Positions 45,009 to 54,368 of a stretch of 64,000 nucleotides of DNA are shown here, piece after piece; positions within the stretch are counted from its first letter, which is position 1; every line of letters begins with the position of its first letter. The notes beneath the pieces were generated by a model. That model did no database searches. It was not told where the DNA came from and saw only the letters and a list, made by a program, of their open reading frames with translations. The DNA comes from Streptomyces sp. NRRL S-350 (lineage in GTDB: Bacteria; Actinomycetota; Actinomycetes; Streptomycetales; Streptomycetaceae): positions 1 to 64,000 of the forward strand of contig NZ_JOHO01000034.1 of the NCBI RefSeq assembly GCF_000719705.1, read 5' to 3'. Position numbers and translations under genes: made by a program.

Positions 45009-45050
45009 ATCTGCCCGGGCCAGGTTCGGGCCTGGGCAGATGTTCATCTG
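45009..45050. promoter_or_regulatory. Overlapping inverted repeats before the XDH-like operon
   Basis: In the 265-base gap 44830-45094, ATCTGCCC (45009-45016) pairs with GGGCAGAT (45034-45041), and CAGATG-TT-CATCTG forms a perfect 14-base palindrome at 45037-45050. The first may be a terminator for the upstream GH20 gene; the second looks like an operator for the operon that starts at 44829. Confidence 0.5.
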
Positions 45051-45094
45051 TTCTTGACGTCGGATGACCTTCCGGAAGTTCCCGACGGGTACGA

Positions 45095-46705
45095 CTAACG
45101 CACCGGCGGCGGCCCCTCGATCGGCCGGCCCAGCACGCCGGGCCGACGCTGCCACGGGTGCGGTCCGCCGGCCGGGCGGTACTCGACGCCGAGCGCGTCC
45201 AGCACCGCGAGGTGCGCCGCCAGCCGCTGCTCGAACCCGGCGAAGTCGCGCGCGTCCGGCTCGGCGGGCAGCTCGGACCAGGCGACCTCGGCGAAGGCGA
45301 CCAGTCGGGGGAACACGCGGTAGTCGATGTCCCGGGCGCTGTCCGCGAACTCGCTCCACAGGTTGGCCTGGGTGCCGATCACGTGCCGCGCCGCGGCCTC
45401 GTCCAGCTGCGCGGGCACCGGCTCGAAGCGGTAGACGTCCTCCAGCGTGCGGACGAAGCCGACCGGGATCGGCTCGTCCGGCCCGTCCGCCTGCCGGTGG
45501 TCGAAGTAGACGTGCTGTTCGGGGCACATCACCACGTCGTGCCCGGCCTTCGCGGCGGCGATCCCGCCGGCGAAGCCGCGCCAGGAGGAGACGGCGGCGC
45601 CCGGGGCGAGCCCGCCCTCCAGGATCTCGTCCCAGCCGATCAGCCGACGGCCGCGCCCGGCCAGCCAGCGGTCGAAGTGCCGGATGACGTGGCTCTGCAG
45701 TTCGTCCTCGTTGGCCAGGCCCAGTTCGCGGATCCGGGCCTGGGCGGCGGCGCTGTCCTTCCACTGCTCCTTGGGGCACTCGTCGCCGCCGAGGTGGATG
45801 AACTCGGAGGGGAAGAGCTCCAGGACCTCCTCCAGCACCCCTTCGAAGAAGCGCAGGGTCTCCTCGGAGGCGTTGAGCACGTGGTGGCTCACGCCCCAGT
45901 CCGTCCAGACGCCGAGCGCGGCGGTGTCCGCCACGTCGGTGTTGCCCAGCTCGGGGTAGGCGGCGACGGCGGCCTGGGTGTGCCCGGGCAGGTCGATCTC
46001 GGGGACGACGGTGACGCCGCGCTCGGCCGCGTACGCGACGATCTCGCGCAGGTCGTCCTGGGTGTAGTAGCCGCCGTGCGGGCGGTCGTCCCGGCGCTGC
46101 CCGGTCCGGTAGCCGACCATCGAGCGGTCCCGCCAGGCGCCGCGCCCGGTCAGCCTCGGGTAGCGCTTGATCTCCACCCGCCAGCCCTGGTCGTCGGTCA
46201 GGTGCAGGTGCAGCACGTTGAGCTTGTGCACGGCCAGCAGGTCGACGAAGCGCAGCACGTCCGCCTTGGGCAGGAAGTGCCGGGCGACGTCGAGCAGGGC
46301 GCCGCGCCAGCCGAAGCGGGGGGCGTCCTCGATGTCGGCGCCGGGCAGCACCCAGCCGTCGCGGCGCAGCGGCGAGCGGCGGAAGGCGTCCGGCCCGAGC
46401 AGCTGCCGCAGGGTCTGCGCTCCCCACCGCGCGCCGGCCGGGCCGCCCGCGACGAGCAGGGCGCGGCCGGGGCGCACCGTGATCCGGTACGCCTCGGCGG
46501 CGAGCGCGTCGTCCTGGACCAGTTCGATTCCGGCGCCCGGCCGGCCCGGGGGGAGCGGCAGCCCGGTGGCGGCGGACAGCGTGGCGCGCAGCCACCGCTC
46601 GGTGTCGGCCAGCACGGGCGGGGCGGTCAGCGTGGTCGAGGCGTCGAGCGGGAAGTCCTCGTCCGGGCGGCGGACGGCACGCGAGGGTGCGGGAATGAGG
46701 TCCAT
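45095..46705 (-). CDS. Beta-N-acetylhexosaminidase (GH20)
   Basis: This 536-residue GH20 enzyme removes terminal N-acetylglucosamine from chitin oligomers or wall fragments by substrate-assisted catalysis. The catalytic pair is Asp-Glu in IHLGGDECPKEQW; HLHLTDDQGWRVEI and VPEIDLPGHTQAA are further signatures. No signal peptide is seen, so it is probably cytoplasmic. The ATG at 46705 has AGGA seven bases upstream. A DasR-like box 28 bases upstream suggests induction by amino sugars, in line with chitinase in the same window. Confidence 0.93.
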   Translation of the reverse strand: MDLIPAPSRAVRRPDEDFPLDASTTLTAPPVLADTERWLRATLSAATGLPLPPGRPGAGIELVQDDALAAEAYRITVRPGRALLVAGGPAGARWGAQTLRQLLGPDAFRRSPLRRDGWVLPGADIEDAPRFGWRGALLDVARHFLPKADVLRFVDLLAVHKLNVLHLHLTDDQGWRVEIKRYPRLTGRGAWRDRSMVGYRTGQRRDDRPHGGYYTQDDLREIVAYAAERGVTVVPEIDLPGHTQAAVAAYPELGNTDVADTAALGVWTDWGVSHHVLNASEETLRFFEGVLEEVLELFPSEFIHLGGDECPKEQWKDSAAAQARIRELGLANEDELQSHVIRHFDRWLAGRGRRLIGWDEILEGGLAPGAAVSSWRGFAGGIAAAKAGHDVVMCPEQHVYFDHRQADGPDEPIPVGFVRTLEDVYRFEPVPAQLDEAAARHVIGTQANLWSEFADSARDIDYRVFPRLVAFAEVAWSELPAEPDARDFAGFEQRLAAHLAVLDALGVEYRPAGGPHPWQRRPGVLGRPIEGPPPVR

Positions 46706-46732
46706 TCCGACATCCTGCCCACGCCCTGGCCG

Positions 46733-46748
46733 ATTGGCATAGACCACG
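46733..46748 (-). promoter_or_regulatory. DasR-like (dre) box ahead of GH20
   Basis: ATTGGCATAGACCACG matches the dre pattern ACTGGTCTAGACCACT at 12 of 16 positions, and one half, TAGACCAC, is perfect. It lies 28-43 bases upstream of the hexosaminidase start, where DasR repression would act. DasR is the GntR regulator of amino-sugar use in Streptomyces. Confidence 0.65.
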
Positions 46749-46807
46749 TGCGATCGCAGTGCCGTGCGGGACGGCGCGCTGCGGCGGCTCGGGAACGGGC
46801 CGGCGGC

Positions 46808-47083
46808 CTACTTGTCGCCGTCGCCGTCCTGCGGCTTGCCGATGCCGTCGTAGATCTCCTTGCACATCGGGCAGACCGGGTACTTCTTCGGGTCGCGCCC
46901 GGGCACCCACACCTTGCCGCAGAGCGCCACCACGGGAGACCCGGAGAGCGCGCTCTCCATGATCTTGTCCTTCTGGACGTAGTGCGCGAAGCGCTCGTGG
47001 TCGCCGTCCCCGTGGGAGACCTGGGGGACGGGCTCGACCAGGGTGCCGGTGCCGAGGCCGCGCTCGGGCTCAAGAGTGCTCAT
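46808..47083 (-). CDS. DUF3039 zinc-ribbon-like protein
   Basis: This 91-residue protein has the actinobacterial DUF3039 core: ERFAHYVQKDKIMESALSGS, ALCGKVWVPGRDPKKYPVCP and CKEIYD. The Cys residues probably bind one Zn. The function is unknown. The ATG at 47083 begins the conserved part; the frame runs upstream as shadow of YqgE. Confidence 0.88.
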   Translation of the reverse strand: MSTLEPERGLGTGTLVEPVPQVSHGDGDHERFAHYVQKDKIMESALSGSPVVALCGKVWVPGRDPKKYPVCPMCKEIYDGIGKPQDGDGDK

Positions 47084-47145
47084 GGGTGCCAAGTCTATGG
47101 GCGCCCCGGGAAACCGGGCCAGTATCGCGTGTCGGGGCCGGCGGC

Positions 47146-47730
47146 TCAGTTCATCGTCGGGTCGTCCGGGTAGGTCGCCAGCAGGGCGAGCGGGCCGCGC
47201 TGGCGGCGCAGCACCGCGCGCCACAGCCGCTCCGGCTCGGGGCTGGAGACGTCCCCGGGCTCGCACTCCACCAGGTACCAGGCGCCGCTCTCCAGCTCGG
47301 CCTCCAGCTGGCCCGGCGACCAGCCCGCGTACCCGGCGAAGATCCGCAGGCTGCCCAGCTCTCCCGCCAGCACCTCGGGCGGCGCCCCCAGGTCGACCAG
47401 GCCGATCGCGCCGTGCACCCGCCGCCAGCCGAGCGGCTCGCCGGTGCCCGGCTCCCCCGGTGCCACCGCGAGGCCGAGTGCCGAGTCCAGCGCCACCGGG
47501 CCGCCCTGGAACACCACGGCGGGCTGCCCGACGAGTCGCCCCCAGCCGTCGAGCACGCTGCCCACGTCGACCGGGGTCGGCCGGTTGAGGACCACGCCGA
47601 GCGCCCCCTCGGCGTCGTGGTCGAGGAGGAGCACCACCGCCCGCGCGAAGTTCGGGTCGGTGAGCACGGGCGTCGCGACGAGCAGACGGCCGGTGTGGGA
47701 TCGGTCTCCGTGCGAATGGGCCGCCGTCAT
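47146..47730 (-). CDS. YqgE/AlgH family protein
   Basis: This 194-residue protein belongs to the YqgE/AlgH family: GRLLVATPVLTDPNFARAVVLL, GALGVVLNRPT and FAGYAGWSPGQLEAEL are conserved. It is found throughout bacteria with no settled biochemical role. It lies 62 bases ahead of DUF3039 in the same direction and is divergent from murA. The 297-base gap before murA holds the promoters and no gene. Confidence 0.9.
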   Translation of the reverse strand: MTAAHSHGDRSHTGRLLVATPVLTDPNFARAVVLLLDHDAEGALGVVLNRPTPVDVGSVLDGWGRLVGQPAVVFQGGPVALDSALGLAVAPGEPGTGEPLGWRRVHGAIGLVDLGAPPEVLAGELGSLRIFAGYAGWSPGQLEAELESGAWYLVECEPGDVSSPEPERLWRAVLRRQRGPLALLATYPDDPTMN

Positions 47731-48027
47731 GCCTCACATGATCCCGCAGAACGGCACCGACCGGGCACCGCAACGCCCGAAACCCGACACGCCGGACGAA
47801 CACCCGTACGGCGGCACCGGCGGGCGGGAGGACGTCCGGAGAGAGCACCATCACGGGAGAGGCTCACGGGAACCAACGGCACGCCCACTACCATCTACGT
47901 CTGGTGGACGCCTATAGGTGCCGACTCGGATTCGCCGGGGGCCCGAACGCGCCCGTACGACCGGTCCACCACCGGCTCTCTCCCGGAGCCCTCCCCGATT
48001 CCTCTGGCACCCCGGATTGCGAGAACG

Positions 48028-49368
48028 ATGACCGACGACGTCCTGCTGGTCCACGGCGGAAACCCGCTCGAAGGCGAGATCCGCGTCCGCGGTGCGAAGA
48101 ACCTGGTCCCCAAGGCCATGGTCGCCGCCCTCCTCGGCCAGGGCCCCAGCAGACTGCGCAACGTCCCGGACATCCGTGACGTCAAGGTGGTCCGCGGACT
48201 GCTGCAGCTGCACGGCGTGACCGTGCGCACCGGTGACGAGGACGGCGAGCTGATCCTCGACCCCTCGCACGTCGAGAGCGCCAACGTGGCCGACATCGAC
48301 GCGCACGCCGGCTCCTCGCGGATCCCGATCCTGTTCTGCGGCCCGCTGCTGCACCGCCTCGGCCACGCCTTCATCCCGGGCCTGGGCGGCTGCGACATCG
48401 GCGGCCGCCCGGTCGACTTCCACTTCGAGGTGCTGCGCCAGTTCGGCGCCACCATCGAGAAGCACCCGCAGGGCACCTACCTGGTCGCCCCGCAGCGCCT
48501 GCGCGGCACCAAGATCGAGCTGCCCTACCCCTCGGTCGGTGCGACCGAGCAGGTGCTGCTCACCGCCGTGCTCGCCGAGGGCGTCACCGAGCTGCGCAAC
48601 GCGGCCATCGAGCCGGAGATCGTCGACCTGATCTGCGTCCTGCAGAAGATGGGCGCGATCATCACCCTCGGCACCGACCGGACCATCCTGATCACCGGTG
48701 TGGACGAGCTCGGCGGCTACAACCACCGCGCGCTGCCGGACCGCCTGGAGTCCGCCTCCTGGGCCTGCGCGGCGCTGGCCACCAAGGGCGACATCTACGT
48801 CCGCGGCGCCCGCCAGCTGGAGATGATGACCTTCCTCAACACCTTCCGGAAGGTCGGTGGGGCCTTCGAGGTCGACGACGAGGGCATCCGCTTCTGGCAC
48901 CCGGGCGGCGAGCTCAAGGCGATCGCCCTGGAGACGGACGTGCACCCGGGCTTCCAGACCGACTGGCAGCAGCCGCTGGTGGTCGCGCTGACCCAGGCCA
49001 CCGGCCTGTCCATCGTCCACGAGACGGTGTACGAGTCGCGGCTCGGCTTCACCGGCGCCCTGAACCAGATGGGTGCGCACATCCAGCTGTACCGCGAGTG
49101 CCTGGGCGCCACCCCGTGCCGCTTCGGCGCCCGCAACTTCCTGCACTCCGCGGTCGTCTCCGGCCCGTCCAAGCTGATCGGCTCCGAGCTGGTCATCCCG
49201 GACCTGCGCGGCGGCTTCTCGTACCTGATCGCGGCGCTGGCGGCCGAGGGCACCTCGACCGTGCACGGCATCGACCTGATCAACCGCGGCTACGAGAACT
49301 TCATGGACAAGCTGCGCGACCTGGGCGCCCACGTCGAGCTGCCCAGCGAGCAACTGGTCGACGCCTGA
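48028..49368 (+). CDS. murA: UDP-N-acetylglucosamine 1-carboxyvinyltransferase
   Basis: MurA moves enolpyruvate from PEP to UDP-GlcNAc, the first committed step of peptidoglycan synthesis. The 446-residue protein has GGNPLEGEIRVRGAKNLVPKA at the start, the loop GLGGCDIGGRPVDFH with the Cys that is the fosfomycin target, and LRGGFSYLIAALAAEG near the end. The ATG at 48028 is the first with family likeness. A strong terminator follows. Confidence 0.96.
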   Translation: MTDDVLLVHGGNPLEGEIRVRGAKNLVPKAMVAALLGQGPSRLRNVPDIRDVKVVRGLLQLHGVTVRTGDEDGELILDPSHVESANVADIDAHAGSSRIPILFCGPLLHRLGHAFIPGLGGCDIGGRPVDFHFEVLRQFGATIEKHPQGTYLVAPQRLRGTKIELPYPSVGATEQVLLTAVLAEGVTELRNAAIEPEIVDLICVLQKMGAIITLGTDRTILITGVDELGGYNHRALPDRLESASWACAALATKGDIYVRGARQLEMMTFLNTFRKVGGAFEVDDEGIRFWHPGGELKAIALETDVHPGFQTDWQQPLVVALTQATGLSIVHETVYESRLGFTGALNQMGAHIQLYRECLGATPCRFGARNFLHSAVVSGPSKLIGSELVIPDLRGGFSYLIAALAAEGTSTVHGIDLINRGYENFMDKLRDLGAHVELPSEQLVDA

Positions 49369-49392
49369 TCCTCAGCCCCGCCGTACGTACGG

Positions 49393-49432
49393 CGAGAGGC
49401 CGGGCCCCCCGCGTGGGGAGCCCGGCCTCTCG
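49393..49432. terminator. Bidirectional terminator between murA and hup
   Basis: A 13-base-pair perfect stem (49393-49405 with 49420-49432) with further inner pairing lies 24 bases after murA and 16 bases after hup on the other strand. It can serve both genes. Confidence 0.85.
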
Positions 49433-49448
49433 GCGTTCAAGGGGTGGC

Positions 49449-49733
49449 TCAGGCAGCGCCCTTGGCGGCTTCCTTCAGCTTGGAGCCGGCGCTCACCTTG
49501 GCGCTGTAGCCCGCGGCGATCTGGATCGGCTCGCCGGTCTGCGGGTTGCGGGCGGTGCGGGCCGCGCGGTGGGTGCGCTCGAAGGTCAGGAAACCGGGGA
49601 TGGTGACCTTCTCGTCGCCCTTGGCGACGACCTCGCCGACGATCTCGGCGAAGGCGGCCAGAACGGCGTCGGCGTCCTTGCGGGTCACCTCGGCGCGCTC
49701 GGACAGCGCGGCCACCAGCTCACTGCGGTTCAT
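49449..49733 (-). CDS. hup: HU-family DNA-binding protein
   Basis: This 94-residue nucleoid protein has the HU core MNRSELVAALSERAEVTRKD, the DNA-arm region with GFLTFERTHRAARTARNPQTGEP, and PGF at the turn. It bends and compacts DNA as a dimer. It is the short HU without the Lys/Ala-rich tail found in the second actinobacterial HU (HupS). AGGAG lies five bases before the ATG at 49733. Confidence 0.95.
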   Translation of the reverse strand: MNRSELVAALSERAEVTRKDADAVLAAFAEIVGEVVAKGDEKVTIPGFLTFERTHRAARTARNPQTGEPIQIAAGYSAKVSAGSKLKEAAKGAA

Positions 49734-50241
49734 GTGTACTCCTGTGGTCTGTTCGCTTGCGGTGTGCGGGGGCCCATCGGTGCTCCCACCGGGGGGCACC
49801 CGGATAGGCCGCAGGTCCGCACACTGTGCTCATGCAGGCAATGCGTGGTCGCAGGCCGGATCCGTACCCGATGCCGCGCGCCGGAGCCTTCGAAGGCCCA
49901 CCCGCCCGCCTGGATACGAATCCTGCCCCGACCGGCCCCGAGAAAGCCAATCGGGCCCCGGCCGGGCCACCCGAACACAGCCCGCCCGTTGGAGGTGTGA
50001 CGCTCCGTCGGCTCCGGCGGACCGGGCGCGGACGGCGGTCGGGAGGACTCGCCGGAAGACCAGGGGGACGTTCCGTACTTGTCGGACACGCCTGCCCCGT
50101 GCAGGGCTACCGTACGCCCTACGACTGACAAGCCCAAACACGCCCCTCGCCCTTGTGTCGCAAGGGTTCGGGGCGGGCGGGGCGGGTATGACCGCTATTC
50201 GCACATTTGAGCGATCAGCGGCACGGCCGCCGATTCGGCCG
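49734..50241. other. Intergenic region between hup and malic enzyme
   Basis: These 508 bases hold no supported gene. The malic-enzyme side has an imperfect hairpin (50141-50175, arms CGCCCC and GGGGCG) that may be a terminator. The hup promoter should lie in 49740-49900. Codon-like bias is weak throughout, and Arg/Pro-rich frames seen here are shadows. Confidence 0.4.
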
Positions 50242-51714
50242 TCAGAGCTTGACCACAGGGAAGGCGGAGGTGTCCAGGGTGCCGACGATGCCGGGGGTCG
50301 GACGGTCCGGCACGCGGTCCTCCTGGGCGCCGGCCAGGGCCGCGTCGCGCACGGCGGCGGCGACGGTCTTGGCGACGTCCTTGTGGAAGACGCTCGGGAT
50401 GATGTAGTTCGCGTTCAGCTCGTCGTCGGCGACGGTGGTGGCCAGCGCCCGGGCGGCGGCGATCATCATCTCGGTGTTGACCGTGCGGCTCTGGGCGTCC
50501 AGCAGGCCGCGGAAGACGCCCGGGAAGACCAGCACGTTGTTGATCTGGTTCGGGAAGTCGCTGCGGCCGGTGGCGACGACGGCGGCGGTCTGCCGGGCGA
50601 TGGCCGGGTCGACCTCCGGGTCCGGGTTGGCCAGCGCGAAGACGACCGCGTTCTCGGCCATGGTGGCCAGGTCGTCGCCGTCCAGGACGTTCGGGGCCGA
50701 GACGCCGATGAAGACGTCCGCGCCCGCCACGGCCTCCTTGAGGCTGCCGGTGCGGCCCGAGCGGTTGGTGTGCTCGGCGATCCAGCGCAGGCTCTCGTTG
50801 AGGTCCTCGCGGCCCTCGTGGACCACTCCGCGCACGTCCGCCACGGTGGCGTGCTCGACGCCGGCCGCCATCAGCAGCTTGAGGATCGCGGTGCCGGCGG
50901 CGCCGGCGCCCGACATCACCAGGCGGATGTCGCCGATCTCCTTGCCGACCACCTTCAGCGCGTTGGTGAGGGCGGCCAGCACCACGATCGCGGTGCCGTG
51001 CTGGTCGTCGTGGAAGACCGGGATGTCCAGGGCCTCGCGCAGCCGGGCCTCGATCTCGAAGCAGCGCGGCGCGGAGATGTCCTCCAGGTTGATGCCCGCG
51101 AAGCCGGGGGCGATCGCCTTGACGATGGCGACGATCTCGTCGGTGTCCTGGGTGTCCAGGCAGATCGGCCACGCGTCGATGCCGGCGAAGCGCTTGAACA
51201 GGGCCGCCTTGCCCTCCATGACCGGCAGCGCGGCCGCCGGGCCGATGTTGCCCAGGCCCAGCACCGCGGAGCCGTCGGTGACCACGGCGACGCTGTTGCG
51301 CTTGATGGTGAGGCGACGGGCGTCCTCGGGGTTCTCCGCGATCGCCATGCAGACGCGGGCGACGCCCGGGGTGTAGATCATGCTGAGGTCGTCACGGTTG
51401 CGGATCGGCAGCTTGGACGACATCTCGATCTTGCCGCCGAGGTGCATCAGGAAGGTGCGGTCCGAGACCTTGCCGATCGACACGCCGTCGATCGCCCGCA
51501 GCTTCTCGACGATCTCCTCGCCGTGCGCGACCGAGAAGGCCGCCACCGTGACGTCGATCCGCAGCGCCTCCAGGCCGGAGGCGGTGACGTCGAGACCGGT
51601 CACCGAACCGCCGGAGGACTCCACGGCCGTGGTGATCGCACTGACGGCGTTGCCCCGCGCCGGGACCTCCAGCCGTACCGTGATCGAGTTGGAGACACTG
51701 GGCACCGTCGCCAT
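50242..51714 (-). CDS. NAD-dependent malic enzyme with ACT-like N-terminus
   Basis: This 490-residue enzyme oxidises and decarboxylates malate to pyruvate. It has an ACT-like regulatory domain (residues about 8-85), then the malic domain with YTPGVARVC, GLGNIGPAAALPVMEGKA, NLEDISAPRCFEIE and HDDQHGTAIV for substrate and metal binding, and an NAD domain with MSGAGAAGTAI. The ACT part suggests control by an amino acid or similar ligand. The ATG at 51714 has AAGGA seven bases upstream. An inverted repeat lies just ahead. Confidence 0.93.
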   Translation of the reverse strand: MATVPSVSNSITVRLEVPARGNAVSAITTAVESSGGSVTGLDVTASGLEALRIDVTVAAFSVAHGEEIVEKLRAIDGVSIGKVSDRTFLMHLGGKIEMSSKLPIRNRDDLSMIYTPGVARVCMAIAENPEDARRLTIKRNSVAVVTDGSAVLGLGNIGPAAALPVMEGKAALFKRFAGIDAWPICLDTQDTDEIVAIVKAIAPGFAGINLEDISAPRCFEIEARLREALDIPVFHDDQHGTAIVVLAALTNALKVVGKEIGDIRLVMSGAGAAGTAILKLLMAAGVEHATVADVRGVVHEGREDLNESLRWIAEHTNRSGRTGSLKEAVAGADVFIGVSAPNVLDGDDLATMAENAVVFALANPDPEVDPAIARQTAAVVATGRSDFPNQINNVLVFPGVFRGLLDAQSRTVNTEMMIAAARALATTVADDELNANYIIPSVFHKDVAKTVAAAVRDAALAGAQEDRVPDRPTPGIVGTLDTSAFPVVKL

Positions 51715-51746
51715 CGACGCTTCCTTCTTCCGTCTGTCCCGCAGGC

Positions 51747-51761
51747 TCAACATTTTGTTGA
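51747..51761 (-). promoter_or_regulatory. Palindrome TCAACATTTTGTTGA before the malic enzyme
   Basis: Six-base arms TCAACA and TGTTGA surround a TTT centre, 33-47 bases ahead of the start codon. In a 72 percent GC region this AT-rich palindrome is a likely operator. The remaining part of the 350-base gap 51715-52064 holds no gene. Confidence 0.5.
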
Positions 51762-52018
51762 AGGCATCGCCTGCGCATGCTAGACCTCGATCGTCGCACC
51801 TTCCAAGGGATAGCCAGAAATAACGTTCATTGAGTGTGCGGATCCGACAATCCGCCCGGGCTCCACCGAGCTCCCGCCGCCCACTCCTTGCCTCTCCGGG
51901 CCGATGCGTTACATTGGACGGGACACCGGCTCGATCCAAGCCCCCGGGCCCAACCTTCGTCCCTTCGAGGGACCACTTGCCGCGAGGCGAGCATGGCGGG
52001 TCGGTGTCGTCAACGTCT

Positions 52019-52050
52019 GAGGGCCCCTCACCAAGCGGTGAGGGGCCCTC
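52019..52050 (-). terminator. Terminator after the HelD-like gene
   Basis: A 14-base-pair perfect stem (52019-52032 with 52037-52050) with loop AAGC lies 15 bases after the helicase stop. Confidence 0.85.
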
Positions 52051-52064
52051 TTCCGTACGGCCCG

Positions 52065-54368
52065 TCAGTCGCGCAGCAGCGCGGGCACGCCGGCCGCGTC
52101 CGGCAGGTCGTCCGGGCCGGACAGCACGGTCAGCCGCTGGGTCGCCCGGGTCAGCGCGACGTACAGCACCCGCAGACCGGCCTCCGACTCGCCGGCGATG
52201 CCGGTCGGATCGGCCACCACGGTGGCGTCGTACTCCAGGCCCTTGGCCTCCAGACTGCCCAGTGCGACCACCCGCTCCCCCAGGCCCTCGGCCCACCCGG
52301 CCGCCTCGGCCCGGCGGTCCATCGGCACCACGATCGCCACGGTGCCGTCCACCTCGGCCAGCAGCCGCTCCAGCTCGGCCCGGGCGGCCTTGCCGAAGGC
52401 CTCCGGCGAGGGGTCGGCGGTGGCCGCGAAGCGCGGCTCCACGCCGACGTGGCGCACCGCGCTCGGCGAGGGCGTGCCCGGCGCCGCCAGGGCCAGCACC
52501 TTGGCCGCGACCTCGGCGATCTCGGCCGGGTTGCGGTAGTTCACGGTCAGTGTGAACCGGCGGCGCGGCTTGCCCGCCAGCACCTCGTCCAGCGCGGCCT
52601 GGGCCTCCTGCGGGAACGGCCAGGAGGACTGCGCCGGGTCTCCGACGATCGTCCAGGTGGCCATCCGGGCCCGGCGCCCGATCAGCCGCCACTGCATCGG
52701 GGTGAGGTCCTGCGCCTCGTCCACGATGATGTGCGCGTACTCCTTGCGCTCCACCGGCCCGTGGTCGCGCCGGCGGGAGCTGCGGTCGGCGAAGGTGGTG
52801 ACCTCCTCCAGCCCGGTCAGCAGGTCCATCGCGTCCACCTCGCGGACCTTCGGGCGGGCCGGCTCGCCGAGCAGCACCTGCAGTTCGTCCACCAGCGCGA
52901 CGTCGTGCGCGGACAGCGCGCCCTCGCCCGACGGGGACAGGTGGCGCCAGGAGGCGGCCAGCAGCCTCGCCTCGTCCGGGGTGACGGCTCGACGGGCGAT
53001 CCGGTTGGTGTGGCGGTGCTGCTTGAGCGTGGCGAGCACCCGACGCGGGGTCAGGGCCGGCCACCAGGCGTCCAGGAAGTCCAGGAACGGCGCCTGGTCC
53101 GAGACGTAGTCGTCGAAGGACTCCTTCTCCTCCTGGCGCTGCTCGCGGGCGTAGTGGTCGGCGGGCTTCGGCAGGTCCTTGACGAACTCGTGCCACAGGG
53201 CGTCCAGCAGCAGCCGGCGGGCGCGCGGGCGCAGCAGGTTCAGCGGGGTGCCGCCGGAGCCCACCACGTTGCCGCGCACGGCCCTCAGCCGGCCCGCGTC
53301 CAGCTTCAGCACCTCGCCGCGGGCGACCACCTTCAGCACCTGCGGGGCGTTCAGCTCCAGGGCCGCGCGGGCGGCCCGGCGCAGCAGCTGCACCATCCGG
53401 GCCGAGCCCTTGACCCGGGCCGCCTCGGGGGTGTCGTAGGTGGCCGCCTCGATGCCGTCCACCAGCGAGCCGACGGCCCGGATGGCGACCTGGCCCTCCT
53501 CGCCGAGCGCCGGCAGCACGCCTTCGGTGTAGGAGACCAGCAGCGGGGTCGGCGAGACCACCAGGATGCCCCCGGCGTAGCGGCGGCGGTCCTGGTAGAG
53601 CAGGTACGCGGCGCGGTGCAGGGCGACGGCGGTCTTGCCGGTGCCCGGGCCGCCGGTGACCAGGGTGGCGCCCGCGGCGGGGGCGCGGATCACCTCGTCC
53701 TGCTCCTTCTGGATCGAGGAGACGATGTCGCGCATGGAGTGGCTGCGGGCGCGGCCCAGCGAGGCCATCAGCGCGCCGTCGCCGACCACGGCCAGCTCCT
53801 CGCCGTCCAGGGTCGGGGTGAGGTCGGGGCGCAGCAGGTCGTCCTCGACGCCGATCACCCTGCGGCCCTTGGAGCGGATCACCCGGCGGCGGATGACCCG
53901 GCCGGGCTCGACCGGGGTGGCGCGGTAGAACGGCGCGGCGGCGGGCGCCCGCCAGTCGATCACCAGCGGGCCGTACTCGGCGTCCAGCACCCCCAGGCGC
54001 CCGATGTGGAGGGTCTCGGCCACGGCCGGGTCGGCCGGGTCGAGCGGGGTGTTCGAGGGGATGCCGTGCTCCTCCGGGGCGTCCGCCCGCTGGAGGTCGA
54101 TCCGGCCGAAGAGGAAGTCCTCGAACTCGTTGTTGAGGCGCTGGAGGTGGGCGCCGGCCCGGTACACCTGGGCGTCGCGCTCGGCGAGCGCGCCGGGAGT
54201 GCCGACCTGGACCCGCTTGGCGGCGTCCTCCAGGATGTACTCGGCCTCGGCGAGCTTCTCCTCCAGCCGGTGGTAGACGGTGTCGAGGTGCTGCTGCTCA
54301 CCGGAGATCTCGCGCTCGCGGACGGTCTCGTGGTCGGTGGCGGGGGTGGTATCCGTGTTGCTCTGCAT
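52065..54368 (-). CDS. helD: HelD-like RNA polymerase recycling ATPase
   Basis: This 767-residue UvrD-like superfamily 1 ATPase starts with a long coiled coil (HLDTVYHRLEEKLAEAEYILEDAAKRV), which in HelD enters the RNA polymerase secondary channel. Walker A is GGPGTGKTA, Walker B VDEAQDLTP, and VNYRNPAEI and YVALTRATQRL are motifs IV and VI. HelD frees stalled polymerase from DNA. Related HelR proteins give rifamycin tolerance, but the palindromic RAE element of helR genes is not found upstream, so HelD is the better call. The gene follows ssrA and is separately terminated. Confidence 0.88.
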   Translation of the reverse strand: MQSNTDTTPATDHETVREREISGEQQHLDTVYHRLEEKLAEAEYILEDAAKRVQVGTPGALAERDAQVYRAGAHLQRLNNEFEDFLFGRIDLQRADAPEEHGIPSNTPLDPADPAVAETLHIGRLGVLDAEYGPLVIDWRAPAAAPFYRATPVEPGRVIRRRVIRSKGRRVIGVEDDLLRPDLTPTLDGEELAVVGDGALMASLGRARSHSMRDIVSSIQKEQDEVIRAPAAGATLVTGGPGTGKTAVALHRAAYLLYQDRRRYAGGILVVSPTPLLVSYTEGVLPALGEEGQVAIRAVGSLVDGIEAATYDTPEAARVKGSARMVQLLRRAARAALELNAPQVLKVVARGEVLKLDAGRLRAVRGNVVGSGGTPLNLLRPRARRLLLDALWHEFVKDLPKPADHYAREQRQEEKESFDDYVSDQAPFLDFLDAWWPALTPRRVLATLKQHRHTNRIARRAVTPDEARLLAASWRHLSPSGEGALSAHDVALVDELQVLLGEPARPKVREVDAMDLLTGLEEVTTFADRSSRRRDHGPVERKEYAHIIVDEAQDLTPMQWRLIGRRARMATWTIVGDPAQSSWPFPQEAQAALDEVLAGKPRRRFTLTVNYRNPAEIAEVAAKVLALAAPGTPSPSAVRHVGVEPRFAATADPSPEAFGKAARAELERLLAEVDGTVAIVVPMDRRAEAAGWAEGLGERVVALGSLEAKGLEYDATVVADPTGIAGESEAGLRVLYVALTRATQRLTVLSGPDDLPDAAGVPALLRD

